Counted from the stretch's first letter, positions 42,106 through 55,182 are shown. The stretch: DNA of 64,000 nt from Enterovibrio sp. JCM 19048 (GCA_001310415.1 BAXE01000015.1:52263-116262); one strand, 5' to 3'. Program-made: numbers and translations. Notes: a model not told the origin generated them from the sequence alone.

Positions 42106-43410
42106 ATGACACTGACAAGACAGCAGCAAATTGAAGCACTGGAAAAAGACTGGGCAGAGAATCCACGTTGGAAAAACGTGAAGCGCACTTACACCGCACA
42201 AGACGTGGTCGACCTGCGCGGCTCTTTCCTGACAGAGCACACTATCGCCCAGCGCGGTGCTGACAAACTGTGGGAACTGGTCAACGGCAGCGCGAAGAAG
42301 GGCTATGTGAACTGTCTGGGCGCATTGACTGGTGGTCAGGCTGTTCAGCAAGCAAAAGCGGGTATTGAAGCGATTTATCTGTCAGGCTGGCAGGTCGCGG
42401 CTGACAACAACACCGCATCTTCTATGTATCCGGATCAGTCACTGTACCCAGTGGATTCTGTACCGGCAGTGGTGAAGCGTATCAACAACGCGTTCCGCCG
42501 TGCTGACCAAATTCAGTGGTCGAAAGGCGGTTCTCCGGAAGAAGGTACCGATTACTTCCTGCCAATCGTCGCGGATGCAGAAGCGGGCTTCGGTGGTGTG
42601 CTGAATGCCTACGAGCTGATGCGCAGCATGATTGAAGCGGGTGCCGCAGGTGTTCACTTTGAAGACCAACTGGCTTCAGTGAAAAAATGTGGTCACATGG
42701 GCGGTAAAGTACTGGTACCAACCCAGGAAGCGGTTCAAAAACTGGTTGCTGCACGCCTGGCCGCTGACGTTGCAGGTACCACAACACTGGTGATTGCACG
42801 TACCGATGCGAACGCAGCAGACCTGCTCACCTCAGATTGCGACCCATACGATGCAGACTTCATCGTGGGCGAGCGCACTTCTGAAGGCTTCTACAAAGTC
42901 CGCGCGGGTATTGAGCAAGCTATCGCACGTGGTCTGGCTTACTGCCCATATGCAGATTTGGTGTGGTGTGAAACCGCGAAGCCTGATCTGGAAGAAGCGC
43001 GTCAGTTTGCTGAAGCTATCCACGCGAAATTCCCGGATCAACTGCTGGCGTACAACTGCTCGCCATCGTTCAACTGGGAGAAAAACCTGGACGCAGAAAC
43101 CATTGCCAAGTTCCAGCAAGAGCTGTCAGACATGGGCTATAAGTACCAGTTCATCACCCTCGCCGGTATCCACAACATGTGGTACAACATGTTCGATCTG
43201 GCACATGCTTACGCGCAGGGTGAGGGTATGCGTCACTACGTGGAAAAAGTTCAGCGTCCTGAATTTGAAGCTGCAGAGCGTGGTTACACCTTCGTTGCTC
43301 ACCAGCAGGAAGTGGGCACCGGCTACTTCGATAAGATGACCAACGTGATTCAAGGTGGTAATTCATCAGTCACAGCACTGACTGGTTCTACCGAAGAAGA
43401 GCAGTTCTAA
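42106..43410 (+). CDS. aceA: Isocitrate lyase
   Basis: I choose [16 protein letters not shown] at 42106, which follows AGAGAGGGAAG, over an in-frame ATG 18 bases earlier. The 434-residue protein carries the catalytic signature [17 protein letters not shown], and the substrate-binding NCSPSFNW appears later. It cleaves isocitrate to succinate and glyoxylate. It is intact, the second gene of the aceBA operon, and followed by two strong terminators. No aceK gene is in the window, so phosphorylation control of isocitrate dehydrogenase is not encoded here. Confidence 0.97.
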   Translation: MTLTRQQQIEALEKDWAENPRWKNVKRTYTAQDVVDLRGSFLTEHTIAQRGADKLWELVNGSAKKGYVNCLGALTGGQAVQQAKAGIEAIYLSGWQVAADNNTASSMYPDQSLYPVDSVPAVVKRINNAFRRADQIQWSKGGSPEEGTDYFLPIVADAEAGFGGVLNAYELMRSMIEAGAAGVHFEDQLASVKKCGHMGGKVLVPTQEAVQKLVAARLAADVAGTTTLVIARTDANAADLLTSDCDPYDADFIVGERTSEGFYKVRAGIEQAIARGLAYCPYADLVWCETAKPDLEEARQFAEAIHAKFPDQLLAYNCSPSFNWEKNLDAETIAKFQQELSDMGYKYQFITLAGIHNMWYNMFDLAHAYAQGEGMRHYVEKVQRPEFEAAERGYTFVAHQQEVGTGYFDKMTNVIQGGNSSVTALTGSTEEEQF

Positions 43411-43434
43411 ACAAGCAAGACTCCTAGCTGTTCA

Positions 43435-43457
43435 GGGGCTTCCCGAGCCCCCGTTTT
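43435..43457 (+). terminator. aceA terminator 1
   Basis: GGGGCT at 43435-43440 pairs with AGCCCC at 43446-43451 around TCCCG, followed by GTTTT. Confidence 0.75.
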
Positions 43458-43470
43458 ATCCACGCATTTG

Positions 43471-43496
43471 AGCGGCCTTTGGGCCGCTTTTTTTAT
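43471..43496 (+). terminator. aceA terminator 2
   Basis: AGCGGCC at 43471-43477 and GGCCGCT at 43482-43488 form a 7-bp stem with loop TTTG and a following T8 run. This makes a tandem terminator with the one just upstream. Confidence 0.9.
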
Positions 43497-43744
43497 TTCT
43501 GGCGTATATCTGCACTTCCAGATCAAATGACACCCAGCGAAAATTCGGCCTTCTACTTGATATCTCAGGAAAAATCACCCGCCTTTCTGTGAACTTTTTG
43601 TCATACAGATCAAAAATGTGTGCCTCAGTCCACATTTTTAAAAATTTTCTAGTCCGCATTAATTCTGTGGATATATTGCGCGCAAAAGAAAAAGGGCATT
43701 TAGCTCAATAACTTCCCAGTAATTTATATATCTAGGACAAGAAG

Positions 43745-46700
43745 ATGCAGACACCGGGTCACAAGACGGGTAAGCGCTTTGCGCTGTCGATCGTAGCAGC
43801 GTCATGCTTGCTGGCGTTCCAGGCGCAAGCAGCTGTGGATTGCTCTGGCATTGCAGAGTGGAATGCCTCTGTTGCTTACAATGGCGGCGCAGAGGTTCAA
43901 AAATCAGGTGTGGTTTACAAGGCAAAACTGGTGGACGCAGGGTAACGATCCGGTTCAGCATTCAGCGCCTTACATGGAATGGACCAAAGTTGATGTCTGC
44001 TCTGGTGATGGTGGCACCGATCCTGAACTGCCAAACGAAGCACCGACAGTGGCATTTACAGCACCGGCTGCGGGCAGTGAGTTCACCGTGGGTGATGTAG
44101 TTTCACTGAGCGTCAACGCTGCGGATAGCGACGGCGCCATTGCGAAAGTCGAGTTTGCTGTAAACGGCACCACCATTGCGACGGTAAACCGTGCACCTTT
44201 CCAGACCGTTTGGACAGCAACCGAAGGCAATCAGACCATTACCGCCACCGCGTTTGATAACGAAGGTGCAACGGCGGTAGCCACTACCTCTGTGACTGTT
44301 AAGCCAGAAGTGGTTGAGCCAGAAAACCAACTGCCAACCGTTGAGCTGGCCGTGTCCAGCACCAGCATCAAAGTCGGTGAGAGTGTCACTCTTGATGCCA
44401 CCGCTGCTGATGCTGACGGTTCCATTGCGAAAGTGGACTTTTATGCCAATGGCGCGCTGATCGGCACCCGCGCAACGGCACCTTACTCATTGGCGTGGAC
44501 ATCAACCGCCGCTGGTAATGTGACCTTCCATGCCCGTGCAACAGACAATGAAAACGCTACCCGCGATTCACTGAAAAAAGTAGTGAAGGTGCAGGGTGAT
44601 GACACTGGTGGCATCGTTGAAAACTGCCGCCCTGAAGGCCTGTACCAGACGGAAGGCGTGAACGTGCCGTACTGTTCTGTGTATGACAAAGAAGGCCGCG
44701 AAATGCTGGGTGACGATCACCAACGTCGCGTGATTGGTTACTTCACCTCATGGCGTACCGGCGACAACCCGGCAACCGGCAAATTCCTGGCTAACGATAT
44801 TCCTTGGGACAAGCTGACCCACATTAACTATGCCTTCGTCAGCATTGGTGAGGATGGCCGCGTCAACATCGGTGACGTGAACGATCCGAACAACGTGGCT
44901 GTGGGTAAAACCTGGCCGGGTGTGGATGTTGACCCAGATCTTGCTTTGCCGGTCACTTCGGTGCGCTGGCGACTTACAAGAAACGCTATGACGTGAAAAC
45001 CCTGTTCGCCGTTGGCGGCTGGGCGGAAACCGGTGGTCACTTTGATGTCAACGGCGATCGCGTGGCAGACGGTGTTTCTACACCATGACTACCAATGCCG
45101 ATGGCAGCGTCAACCATGCCGGTATCGAGAAGTTCGCGGAATCTGCCGTTGAAATGATGCGTAAATACCAGTTCGACGGTATCGACATCGACTACGAATA
45201 CCCGACCAGCATGGGCGGTGCAGGTAACCCGATGGACGCAGAGTTCTCTGAAGCCCGTCGTCCATACCTGATGCGCTCTTACAACGAGCTGATGCGCGTA
45301 CTGCGTGAGAAGCTGGATCAGGCATCTGCAGCAGATGGCACCCACTATATGCTGAGCATCGCGTCGCCTTCATCGGCGTACCTGCTGCGCGGTATGGAAA
45401 ACTTCGAAGCGCTCAAGTACCTGGATTACGTCAACATCATGTCTTACGACCTGCACGGCTCGTGGAACGAATATGTTGGTCACAACGCGGCACTGTTTGA
45501 CACCGGCGAAGATGCCGAGCTGGCACATTGGGGCGTTTACGATGAAGCGCAATACAAGGGCGTGGGCTACCTGAACACCGACTGGGCGTTCAACTATATG
45601 CGCGGTGCGCTGCAATCTGGCCGCATCAACATTGGTGTGCCTTACTACAGCCGTGGCTGGCAGGGTGTAACCGGTGGTGAAAATGGTCTTTGGGGTCGTG
45701 CGCCACTGCCAAACCAGAGCGAGTGTCCGGAAGGCACTGGCGGTACCGGTGGCAAGTGTGGTGATGGCGCTATGGGTATCAACAACCTGTGGCACGATCT
45801 GGATGCCAACGGCAATGAGATTGGCGCAGGTGTGAACCCGATGTGGCACGCCATGAACCTGCAAATCGGCCGTCAGGGCAGCTATACCTTCACCAACGGT
45901 ATGGATCCGGAAAATAACCCTGACCATCAGGTTCGCGGTACTTACAGCCGTCATTACGACGAGGTGGCTGGTGCGCCTTGGCTGTGGAATGCCGAGCAGA
46001 AAGTGTTCCTGTCGACTGAAGACAAAGCGTCTATCGCCAACAAGGCTGACTATGTCGTCGATAAAGGCATCGGCGGTGTGTTGATTTGGGAACTGGCGGG
46101 TGACTACAGCTGTTACGAGCTAGGCGCAAACGGTGAACGCGGTGCGAAAGACCCGTCTGAGCAGGCGTGTCTGGCCGGTCGCGGTGAGTACTACATGGGT
46201 GACACCCTGAGTGCGACCATGTACGACAAGTTCAAGAATGCAGAACCTTATGGCAACAAGCGTGCAGTGCGTGAAATGCCGGCGCAGGCTGTGAACATCA
46301 CTGTGTCTGTGGGCGGTTACAAAGAGGGTGATCAGAACTATCCGATCAACCCGAAAGTGACCTTCACCAATAACACAGGCATGGCGCTGCCGGGCGGTAC
46401 CGAGTTCCAGTTCGACATCCCGACTTCCACGCCGGATAACGCAATGGATTGGTCAGGCGCGAAACTCTCGGTGGTGGAATCGGCGCACAGCCGTGACAAC
46501 AACGTGGGCGGTATGGACGGTGAAATGCACCGCGTTTCGTTCAAGTTGCCACAATGGTCTGACGTGGCGGCGGGTGAAACTTACGAGCTGGACATGGTGC
46601 ATTATCTGCCAATCTCTGGCCCGGCCAATTACACAGTGATCATCAACGGCACTGAGTATGCGTTCGCATTCGAATACCCAGAGTTGCCTTTGGCAGACCT

Positions 46701-46940
46701 GGATGACGAAACCACGAACCCGGGTCCGAATCCAGGTCCGAACCCGGATCCAAGCGACTGTGACACCACAGGTGTGAACGTGTACCCGAACTGGCCTCAG
46801 GTTGACTGGCAGGTAACCCTGACCACGCCACCGGTGGTGACCGCATGGTTCACAATGGCGCAATGTACGAAGCGAACTGGTGGACGAAAGCCGAGCCGGG
46901 CAGCGACGGTAGCTGGACGAAAGTGTGTTCAGTTAACTAA
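43745..46940 (+). CDS. Secreted modular GH18 chitinase: CBM5/12 - two Ig-like repeats - GH18 - CBM5/12 (frameshifted)
   Basis: A signal peptide ends near FQAQA. The N-terminal CBM5/12 ([16 protein letters not shown]...WWTQGNDP) is followed by two similar Ig-like repeats ([17 protein letters not shown] and [17 protein letters not shown]). The GH18 barrel has [31 protein letters not shown] and the catalytic motif [10 protein letters not shown] with the acid Glu. A second CBM5/12 ([17 protein letters not shown]) closes the protein. Four frame breaks (near 43930, 44950, 45078 and 46820) are repaired by adding A or G to short runs, giving about 1067 residues and a stop at 46940. It degrades chitin outside the cell, consistent with a marine vibrio lifestyle. 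Confidence 0.93.
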
Positions 46941-46964
46941 GCCCGCGGTTTAGATAAAACGATG

Positions 46965-46987
46965 AAGGGTCACTGCGGTGGCCCTTT
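46965..46987. terminator. Terminator between chitinase and acpH
   Basis: AAGGGTCAC (46965-46973) pairs imperfectly with GTGGCCCTT around TGCG and is followed by a T tract. It serves the convergent genes. Confidence 0.7.
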
Positions 46988-46988
46988 T

Positions 46989-47588
46989 TCATGCCTGTTG
47001 TTTCCGGAACTGCAGGGCGGCTTGCAGTACATCTTCATAAATCGGCACAAATGCATCGAGGAGCGGTTGGCGGTACGTAAGCAGGGTGTCTGCGGTCTCT
47101 GCCAGCGGCGCCATACGAGGGCTGCGCGTTGACATGCGTTGCAGTACAAAGGGCAGGGTGTGTATATCCTGATAAGACTCAATCCAGCCTTCGCGCCACA
47201 TCCTTGAAGAAAGGCGAAGATAGTTTTCCGGCAATGGATAGTTTTCCTGCCTGGCGGCATTTACACATGCATCCTCAGCATTTTCAATAAACCGGGAGAA
47301 GGCGTCTGAGCTGAAATGTTGCCAGTGGTGCACCAGCGCATGATCCCAGAAGATATCCAGTGCAATGGCACTGAAACGATACAAAGATTTGGGAAACAGT
47401 GAGCGGCAGGATTGGATAGCAGGCAGGTTGTCGATGTAACTGTCTACGAAGCGATGGAGATAGATAGCTTGGGTGGTATCGGGATTAAACCGCCCATCAG
47501 GTTTGCCCCGCACAAAGTCTGCCAACAGGTTACCCATTAACTGGCTGTTGCAGTGTTTGGCAATATGCAGGTGTGCCAGATAGTTCAC
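46989..47588 (-). CDS. acpH: Acyl carrier protein phosphodiesterase
   Basis: The 199-residue protein begins MNYLAHLHIAKHCNSQLMGNLLADFVRGK, the AcpH signature. IYLHRFVDSYIDN and the DIFWDHALVHHW histidine-rich stretch place metal-binding residues as in the AcpH/HD-like family. The enzyme removes the 4'-phosphopantetheine group from acyl carrier protein. It is intact, and its stop is convergent with the chitinase gene. Confidence 0.9.
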   Translation of the reverse strand: MNYLAHLHIAKHCNSQLMGNLLADFVRGKPDGRFNPDTTQAIYLHRFVDSYIDNLPAIQSCRSLFPKSLYRFSAIALDIFWDHALVHHWQHFSSDAFSRFIENAEDACVNAARQENYPLPENYLRLSSRMWREGWIESYQDIHTLPFVLQRMSTRSPRMAPLAETADTLLTYRQPLLDAFVPIYEDVLQAALQFRKQQA

Positions 47589-47697
47589 TCGCCTTCAACC
47601 TCAATCCGTCATGTAGAAGGCGTAGCCTAAGCTTAATTTGCACCCGCTTTCAATCATTCAGGCGGTTTGATCGTGTTTCCTTTTTCTAGCCAGCCGG

Positions 47698-48137
47698 TTA
47701 TTCATCCTCTTCCAATGGTTCAGCTTCTTCTTGAATCTCCAGCAAATTGATGGCGATAGCACGAAGTCAGTATCCGTAATAATGCCCACCAGTTTTTCTT
47801 TCTCAACCACAGGCAAACAGCCGATTTTATGTTTCTGCATATAAAGAGCGGCCGCTTTCAAGCCTGCGCAGGGTGAGACGGTGTAGAGCGGACGGTCGAG
47901 AAAGCGTGCCAGTTCAGCTTCCATGGGCTCGTTGTCCCCGACGGCTTTTTCCAGACTGGAACTTTGTGCTGCCAGAACATCCCTTTGTGTCACTAGCCCA
48001 AGCAGGTGGTCATCTTCGCCGACGATGGGAATGTGACGGATTCGGTGTGAATCCATCAGGCGCTTTGCCTCAGATATCTTATGCTTAGAGGTAAGGGTGA
48101 TGGGGTCTGAGCTCATCATATCCTGAACGGTAAACAT
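47698..48137 (-). CDS. CBS-domain protein (frameshifted at the end)
   Basis: The start at 48137 (MFTVQDMMSSDPITL) follows GGAGG. Two CBS motifs fill the protein (KHKISEAKRLMDSHRIRHIPIVG... and LKAAALYMQKHKIGCLPVVEKEKLVGIITDTDF). The open frame runs on to 47658 out of register. Adding one G near 47757 restores VAIAINLLEIQEEAEPLEEDE and the stop at 47698, for about 147 residues. Stand-alone CBS pairs bind adenosine nucleotides and regulate partners; the partner here is unknown. Confidence 0.85.
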
Positions 48138-48298
48138 AGTGCCTCCGGTTCTCTCAGGTTGAATGTGTATATATCGAATGTAGCCAAAAAAGCGGGCAGT
48201 TAGGTGACCGCTTTCAAAGTTCAGCCGGGTTGAAAGGAGCAAAGACTCCTAACTTGAGAGACGGCAGGCAAGCGCTTCACATTTTCCGGGGATTGCGT

Positions 48299-49302
48299 AT
48301 GAAAAGCATGAAAGGGATAGCTCTTCTGGTTTTGGGAGCGGCCGGAATTGCACAGGCCGCAGAACGTGCGCCTAGGGTTGTCGGTGGCAGTGATGCACTC
48401 ATATCTGATGCCCCTTGGCAGGCTTATGTGCGCATTGGCAGCGCTTACTGTGGTGGGGTGGTGATTGCTGATCGCTGGATCCTGACTGCAGCCCATTGTC
48501 TGGATACGGCCGATGACAATGACGCTTTTGATCTTGCGTCAGCCAATGACGTGTCTGTGTATACTGGCACAGCAGAGATTAATGGCGTCGGGTTTTCCAG
48601 TTTTCAGTCCAGTGTTGCCGCCATCTATGCCAACAGTAACTACGACAAAACCACGTTCTCCAATGATATTGCGCTGATCAAGCTCTCCACCGATATCCAC
48701 GCCAACGCGTCTGCCGTGCAGTTAGCCGATTTGACGGTTCAGGCTGATGTCGATGCCACAGCCAACCTTTCCAACAACGACTTACAGCTCACCGGGTGGG
48801 GATTTACCAATGCCAACCGCACCGGTTATACCGACACTCTGCAAAAGGCTGCCCTTTCAACAGTCAGTGATGCCACCTGCGCGTCAGACTGGGGGACGAC
48901 AGTCAGTGGTGTGTCCAATTACCAGAAAAATATTTTTGTGCTGAAGCGCCCGGGAAGGGGGCATGTAATGGTGACTCCGGTGGCCCGTTGGTCTGGTTTG
49001 ACCCATCCCGCGCTGGGGATGCAGATGGCGGGGCGACGCTGGTGGGGCTGGTAAGCTTTGGTATTGATGCCCAATGCGCATCATCATCGTTTCCTGATGT
49101 GTATACCCAGGTATCGAACTATTCAAGTTGGATAAGCACCTGTCAGGCGGGCAACTGTGCGGCTGAAACGTCGAATGTCACAATCTTCTCCAAATCAGAC
49201 GGTGGCGGTGGCGGGTTTGGAAGTATGACGTTAGGGTTTTTGCTGCTCGCTTTGTTGCGACGCTTTTTGCCGATACCAGTAGGAAGAGCAACAAGGCAGT
49301 AA
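48299..49302 (+). CDS. Trypsin-like serine protease with GlyGly-CTERM anchor (frameshifted)
   Basis: I place the start at 48299 (MKSMKGIALLVLGAAGIAQA), giving a signal peptide, then the activation-type site PRVVGGSDA. The catalytic triad is visible: His in LTAAHC, Asp in SNDIALIKL, and Ser in NGDSGGPLVW. The last lies after a lost G near 48935. The C terminus has GGGGGFGSMTLGFLLLALLRR, i.e. a glycine run, hydrophobic helix and basic end, which is the GlyGly-CTERM signal processed by rhombosortase. The protein is therefore expected at the cell surface after type II secretion. Repaired length is about 334 residues. A paralogous protease follows. Confidence 0.87.
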
Positions 49303-49454
49303 ACCGGGAACTGATAATTTTGGTGTTCTCAATTCTTGCAATTGCGATGTAAAAGCGAGAACCACAGTGCAATCGAGACAGCCTGAGCTTGAGTTGTGAG
49401 TCTCAGCCGTTACCTTGAGTGTGTGACGTGATCATGCATCAAGGAGGAAACGTG

Positions 49455-50457
49455 ATGAGGTCAATGTTTTGGATTGCACCGGTGCTGATGCTTGCACAGG
49501 CAGGAATATCGATTGCTGAAGAAAATGTGCGCGCACCACGCATCGTTAACGGCTACTCGGAAGATATACAGTACGCACCGTGGCAAGTGTTTATCGAGTT
49601 TGACAATGGTGACGGTACTTATGACGCGTGCGGCGGATTTGTCATTTCGGATCAATATGTGCTTACCGCAGCGCACTGCGCTGTTGGACATAATGCATCA
49701 GCAACAACCGTATACGCTGGCATTGATGATTTGGCGAATATCACTGCTTCTAATGTCATTGATGTGTCGGATGTGACAGTCTATCCGGGATACAGCGCGA
49801 GTACACTGACGGGTGATTTGGCGCTGATACGCCTTGCTGACTCCTTGCCTGCCGGCGTTAAACCTATTGGCTTGCTGACGCCGTCAGAACAGATTGATAT
49901 GGATAACCAGTTTGAGACTGGCCAGCGGAATAACCTCTATGTGGCTGGTTGGGGGGCAACCTCTACCGGAGGTGGTGGCGTCACACGCTATTTGCTGTTT
50001 ACTTTCCTCAATGGCGTACCGGATGACCAGTGCAGCTGGACGGATAACAACGGGGTGTACGATCAGGCCCTGGGTGATGCCCTGGTGTGTGCTAACCAGA
50101 CCCGTACAACCGGTATCTGTGATGGCGATTCAGGTGGTGCACTGGTTTGGCGCGACCCGAGCTTGCCAGTAATTCCGATCTTGGTTACCGCGCTGTCGGC
50201 ATTGTCAGTTTTTCGAGCGGCACGCTCGGGTGTGGCAGTACCCAGTCAGAAGATGCGTTCACCCAGATCAGTACCTACCTGAACTGGATAGACGGTGAAG
50301 TCGGCGGATACTCCCAGCCTAATCCTAGTTTCAGCCTTGATATTTTTGATCCGCCATCGGATAACACCACCAACGACTCTGGTGGTGGTGGTGGTTCACT
50401 TGGGTGGCTGTCCCTTATTCCATTAGACTGCTGACTTTCCGCCGTCGCCTGTCATAA
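49455..50457 (+). CDS. Trypsin-like serine protease with GlyGly-CTERM anchor, second copy (frameshifted)
   Basis: AAGGAGG precedes the start at 49455 (MRSMFWIAPVLMLAQAGISIAEE). PRIVNGYSE marks the mature end. The triad is LTAAHC, TGDLALIRL and GDSGGALVW. A lost T near 50165 and a lost G near 50423 break the frame. With both restored, the C terminus reads GGGGGSLGWLSLIPLGLLTFRRRLS, a GlyGly-CTERM signal ending at 50457. The protein is related to its upstream neighbour but divergent in sequence. The two genes probably arose by old duplication and may share an anchoring pathway. No rhombosortase gene is in the window. Confidence 0.87.
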
Positions 50458-50464
50458 CTCCTGA

Positions 50465-50492
50465 CAATTTGCCCGCTGGATTTACGGCGGGC
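50465..50492 (+). terminator. Hairpin after the second protease gene
   Basis: TTTGCCCGC pairs with GCGGGCAAA around the loop TGGATTTACG, a 9-bp stem between the protease gene and queA. The U tract is weak. Confidence 0.6.
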
Positions 50493-50564
50493 AAACCCCA
50501 TCTGGCTTGATATTGCAGCAAGGCAGCCTATACTAGCGGGCTGCTGTAGAATGGGGCTTTTTCA

Positions 50565-51618
50565 ATGCAAGTATCCGATTTTCATTTTGACCTTCCAGAC
50601 GCACTGATTGCGCGTTATCCGCAACCGGACCGCACGGCGAGCCGCTTGCTGCAACTTGACGGCAACAGTGGCGAACTGAGCCACAAACAATTCACCGATA
50701 TTCTTGAGCTGGTGCAACCGGGCGATCTGATGGTGTTCAACAACACCCGTGTTATTCCGGCGCGCGTATATGCCGTAAAGCTCTGGCGGCAAGATTGAAG
50801 TGCTGGTGGAGCGTATGCTGGATGACAAATCGATCCTTGCCCATGTCCGTGCATCCAAGCCACCTAAGCCGGGTAACCAGCTTTTCCTGGGTGAAAACGA
50901 CGAATACGAAGCGGAAATGGTGGCACGCCATGATGCCCTGTTCGAAATCAAATTTACCGGTGAGAAGGCGGTTCTGGATATCCTGAACCAGGTGGGTCAC
51001 ATGCCCCTGCCGCCTTACATCGACCGTCCGGATGAAGATTCAGACAAAGAGCGCTACCAAACGGTTTACAACCAAAAGCCGGGTGCCGTTGCTGCACCAA
51101 CAGCAGGTCTGCACTTTGACGATAACATCCTCGCAGCACTTAAAGCCAAAGGTGTGGAAACCGCATTCGTGACCCTGCACGTCGGTGCAGGCACTTTCCA
51201 ACCGGTTCGTGTCGACAATATTCTTGACCACGTGATGCATGCTGAATATGCAGAAGTACCTCAGGAAGTGGTGGACGCGGTGCTGGCAGCTAAAGCACGC
51301 GGTAACCGCGTCATTGCGGTGGGTACCACATCTGTACGTTCACTGGAAAGCGCGGCACAACGTGCCAAGCAGGAAGGCACAGAACTCAAGCCATTTTTCG
51401 ATGACACCCAGATCTTCATCTACCCAGGCTACGAATGGCAGCTGGTGGATGCCCTGGTGACCAACTTCCACCTGCCGGAATCGACCCTCATCATGCTGGT
51501 GTCGTCATTCGCTGGCTATGACAACGTCATGAAGGCGTATCAGGAAGCGGTGAATCATGAATATCGCTTCTTCAGTTACGGCGATGCGATGTTTGTTACC
51601 CGCAAGACTGAGGTATAA
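50565..51618 (+). CDS. queA: S-adenosylmethionine:tRNA ribosyltransferase-isomerase (frameshifted)
   Basis: The N terminus [20 protein letters not shown] and [15 protein letters not shown] are QueA hallmarks. Two single-base losses (G and C) near 50770-50785 change the frame. Restored, they give [46 protein letters not shown] and [17 protein letters not shown] complete the family pattern. Repaired length is about 351 residues. The enzyme transfers the ribosyl part of SAM to preQ1-tRNA to make epoxyqueuosine. tgt follows, so both tRNA queuosine steps are together. Confidence 0.95.
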
Positions 51619-51671
51619 TCAGCCCCGGACGCTGATAGTCACTGCCCGAAGGCGTGATAATCCCCATTTTG

Positions 51672-51701
51672 ACTGGCTGTCAGTGAACGACAGCCAGTTT
51701 T
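51672..51701 (+). terminator. Hairpin between queA and tgt
   Basis: ACTGGCTGTC at 51672-51681 and GACAGCCAGT at 51689-51698 form a perfect 10-bp stem, followed by only a short T run. This is likely partial termination or RNA stabilisation before tgt. Confidence 0.65.
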
Positions 51702-51759
51702 GTCTCTGTGCGACAGGCACATTAGCGCCAGACTGTTTCTCTGGCATTTCGGAGGTATC

Positions 51760-52884
<1,125 letters not shown>

Positions 52885-52962
52885 GATGTGTCGCCGCAAC
52901 GGGATAATCCTGCTGCGGCGAATGTCTGGACAATGTTCATATTAAGACGAGGACGTTACTGA

Positions 52963-53291
52963 ATGTTTATTTCTCAAGCTCATGCAGCAGCAGAAGGCGC
53001 ACCACAAGGTGGCGGTATGCAGCTATTTATCATGCTTGGCCTGTTTGCGTTATTTTCTACTTCATGATTTACCGTCCGCAGGCAAAACGTGTTAAAGAAC
53101 ACAAAAACCTGATGGCTTCTATGGGTAAAGGCGACGAAGTTCTGACCGGCGGCGGCCTGGTGGGCAAAATCACTAAAATCTCTGAAGACAACGACTTCAT
53201 CGTTATCGCACTGAGCGCGAACAACGAAGTGACAATCAAAAAGGATTTTGTGACTGCAGTTCTGCCAAAAGGCACGATTCAGTCGCTGTAA
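52963..53291 (+). CDS. yajC: Preprotein translocase subunit YajC (frameshifted)
   Basis: The start MFISQAHAAAEGAPQGGGMQLFIMLGLFAL at 52963 leads into the single transmembrane helix. One T missing in a run near 53055 breaks it. Restored, it gives FYFMIYRPQAKRVKEHK, then MGKGDEVLTGGGLVGKI, the soluble YajC domain. About 109 residues. YajC associates with SecDF and YidC at the inner membrane. It sits between tgt and secD as usual. Confidence 0.95.
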
Positions 53292-53317
53292 GCCCATCAC
53301 CATAAAGGATCCTAGCA

Positions 53318-55170
53318 GTGCTAAACCGTTATCCTTTGTGGAAGTACATTATGGTTGTCGCCGTCCTTTTGATCGGCGCACTTTATGCACTTCCCAATCT
53401 TTACGGTGAAGATCCAGCGGTTCAAATCACCGGGGCGCGTGGCGCCTCGGTTGATCTCTCAACTCTGGACACCGTTAAATCAACCCTCGAAAAAGACAAG
53501 ATTCCTTATCAATCCATCGCGCTCGAAAACGGCACAGTACTGGTTCGTTTTAAAAACACCGATGATCAGATTGAAGCCCGAGACCTGCTGAATGCTGACT
53601 TCAAAGAAGCAGGATTGGTTATCGCACTGAACCTTGCCCCTGCAACCCCTGAATGGCTTGAAGCAATTGGCGCCAACCCAATGAAACTGGGTCTGGACCT
53701 GCGTGGTGGTGTGCACTTCCTGATGGAAGTGGACATGGACGCTGCAATGGAAAAACTGCTGAGCCAACAGGAAGACACTTTCCGTACAGAACTCCGTGAA
53801 GCGAAAATCCGTTATCGTGGTATCCGTGTCGGCAACGACGACAACATCGAAGTGATGTTGCGTAACGCGAACGAAATGGAAGAGGCTGAGCGTGAACTGG
53901 CGAAACTGCACCCAGATATGGTGTTTACCACCGATAGCGACCGTTTTGCTGTTTCTGCGAAGTTCACCGAAGCTCGTCTGCAGGAAATCCGTAACTACGC
54001 TGTTGATCAGAACATCACCATTCTGCGTAACCGTGTAAACGAACTGGGTGTGGCTGAGCCACTGGTTCAACGTCAGGGTGCAAGCCGCATCGTGGTTGAG
54101 CTGCCAGGTGTTCAGGACACGGCTCGTGCGAAAGAAATTCTGGGTGCAACGGCAACCCTGGAATTCCGCGAAGTGGATGACAGTGCAGATCTTGCAGCAG
54201 CTGCTTCAGGCCGTGTGCCTCCGGGCAGTGAAGTGAAGATGACCCGTGATGGCCGTCCTGTCGTGTTGAAAAAGCGCGTGATTCTTGGCGGTTCCAGCAT
54301 TACAGATGCAAGCTCAAGCTTTGACGAATACAGCCGTCCACAGGTTAACATCTCGCTCGACAGCGAAGGTGGCAGCAAGATGGCGGCGTTCAGTAAGAAC
54401 AACGTTGGCAAGCTGATGGCGACGGTTTTTGCTGAATACAAAGACAGCGGCAAACGTGATGCGAACGGCAAGGTTATCCTGTCCAAGCACGAAGAAGTGA
54501 TCAACCAAGCGACCATTCAATCGGCGCTGGGTCGTAACTTCCGTATCACTGGTATCGACTCCCAGGCTGAAGCGCACAACCTTGCGCTGCTGCTGCGTGC
54601 CGGTGCCTGATTGCGCCAATCTCTATTGTCGAAGAGCGTACTATTGGCCCGTCTATGGGTCAGCAGAATATCGACATGGGTATCAAGGCGTGTCTGTACG
54701 GCCTGCTGGCAGTCATGCTGTTCACAGCGGTTTACTACCGTCGTTTCGGTCTGTTTGCGAACGTTGCCTTGCTGGCAAACGTTGTGCTGATCATCGGTGT
54801 GATGTCGATGATTCCGGGCGCAACCATGACCTTGCCGGGTATCGCAGGTATCGTACTGACCGTAGGTATGGCGATTGACGCCAACGTACTGATCTTCGAG
54901 CGTATCCGGGATGAACTCAATGAGGGACGCAACCCTCAACAGGCGATTCACCAGGGTTATGCGAATGCATTCAGCACCATCGCCGATGCCAACATCACCA
55001 CCCTTATCACAGCAATCATCCTGTTTGCTGTGGGTACAGGTCCGGTGAAGGGCTTCGCGGTGACACTGTCTATCGGTATTCTCACCTCTATGTTCACTGC
55101 CATTATCGGTACCCGTTGCCTGGTTAACCTGGTTTACGGCGGTAAGCGCATTGATAAATTGTCGATTTAA
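53318..55170 (+). CDS. secD: Protein translocase subunit SecD (frameshifted)
   Basis: It starts with GTG at 53318 ([36 protein letters not shown]). The [20 protein letters not shown] motif, the large periplasmic domain and the ISLDSEGG segment are present. One C is lost near 54607, splitting [19 protein letters not shown]. After that come five transmembrane helices with [17 protein letters not shown] and the end [11 protein letters not shown]. Length is about 617 residues. SecD with SecF uses the proton gradient to help pull exported proteins across the membrane. secF begins 12 bases later. Confidence 0.97.
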
Positions 55171-55182
55171 GGAGGCATTAAA

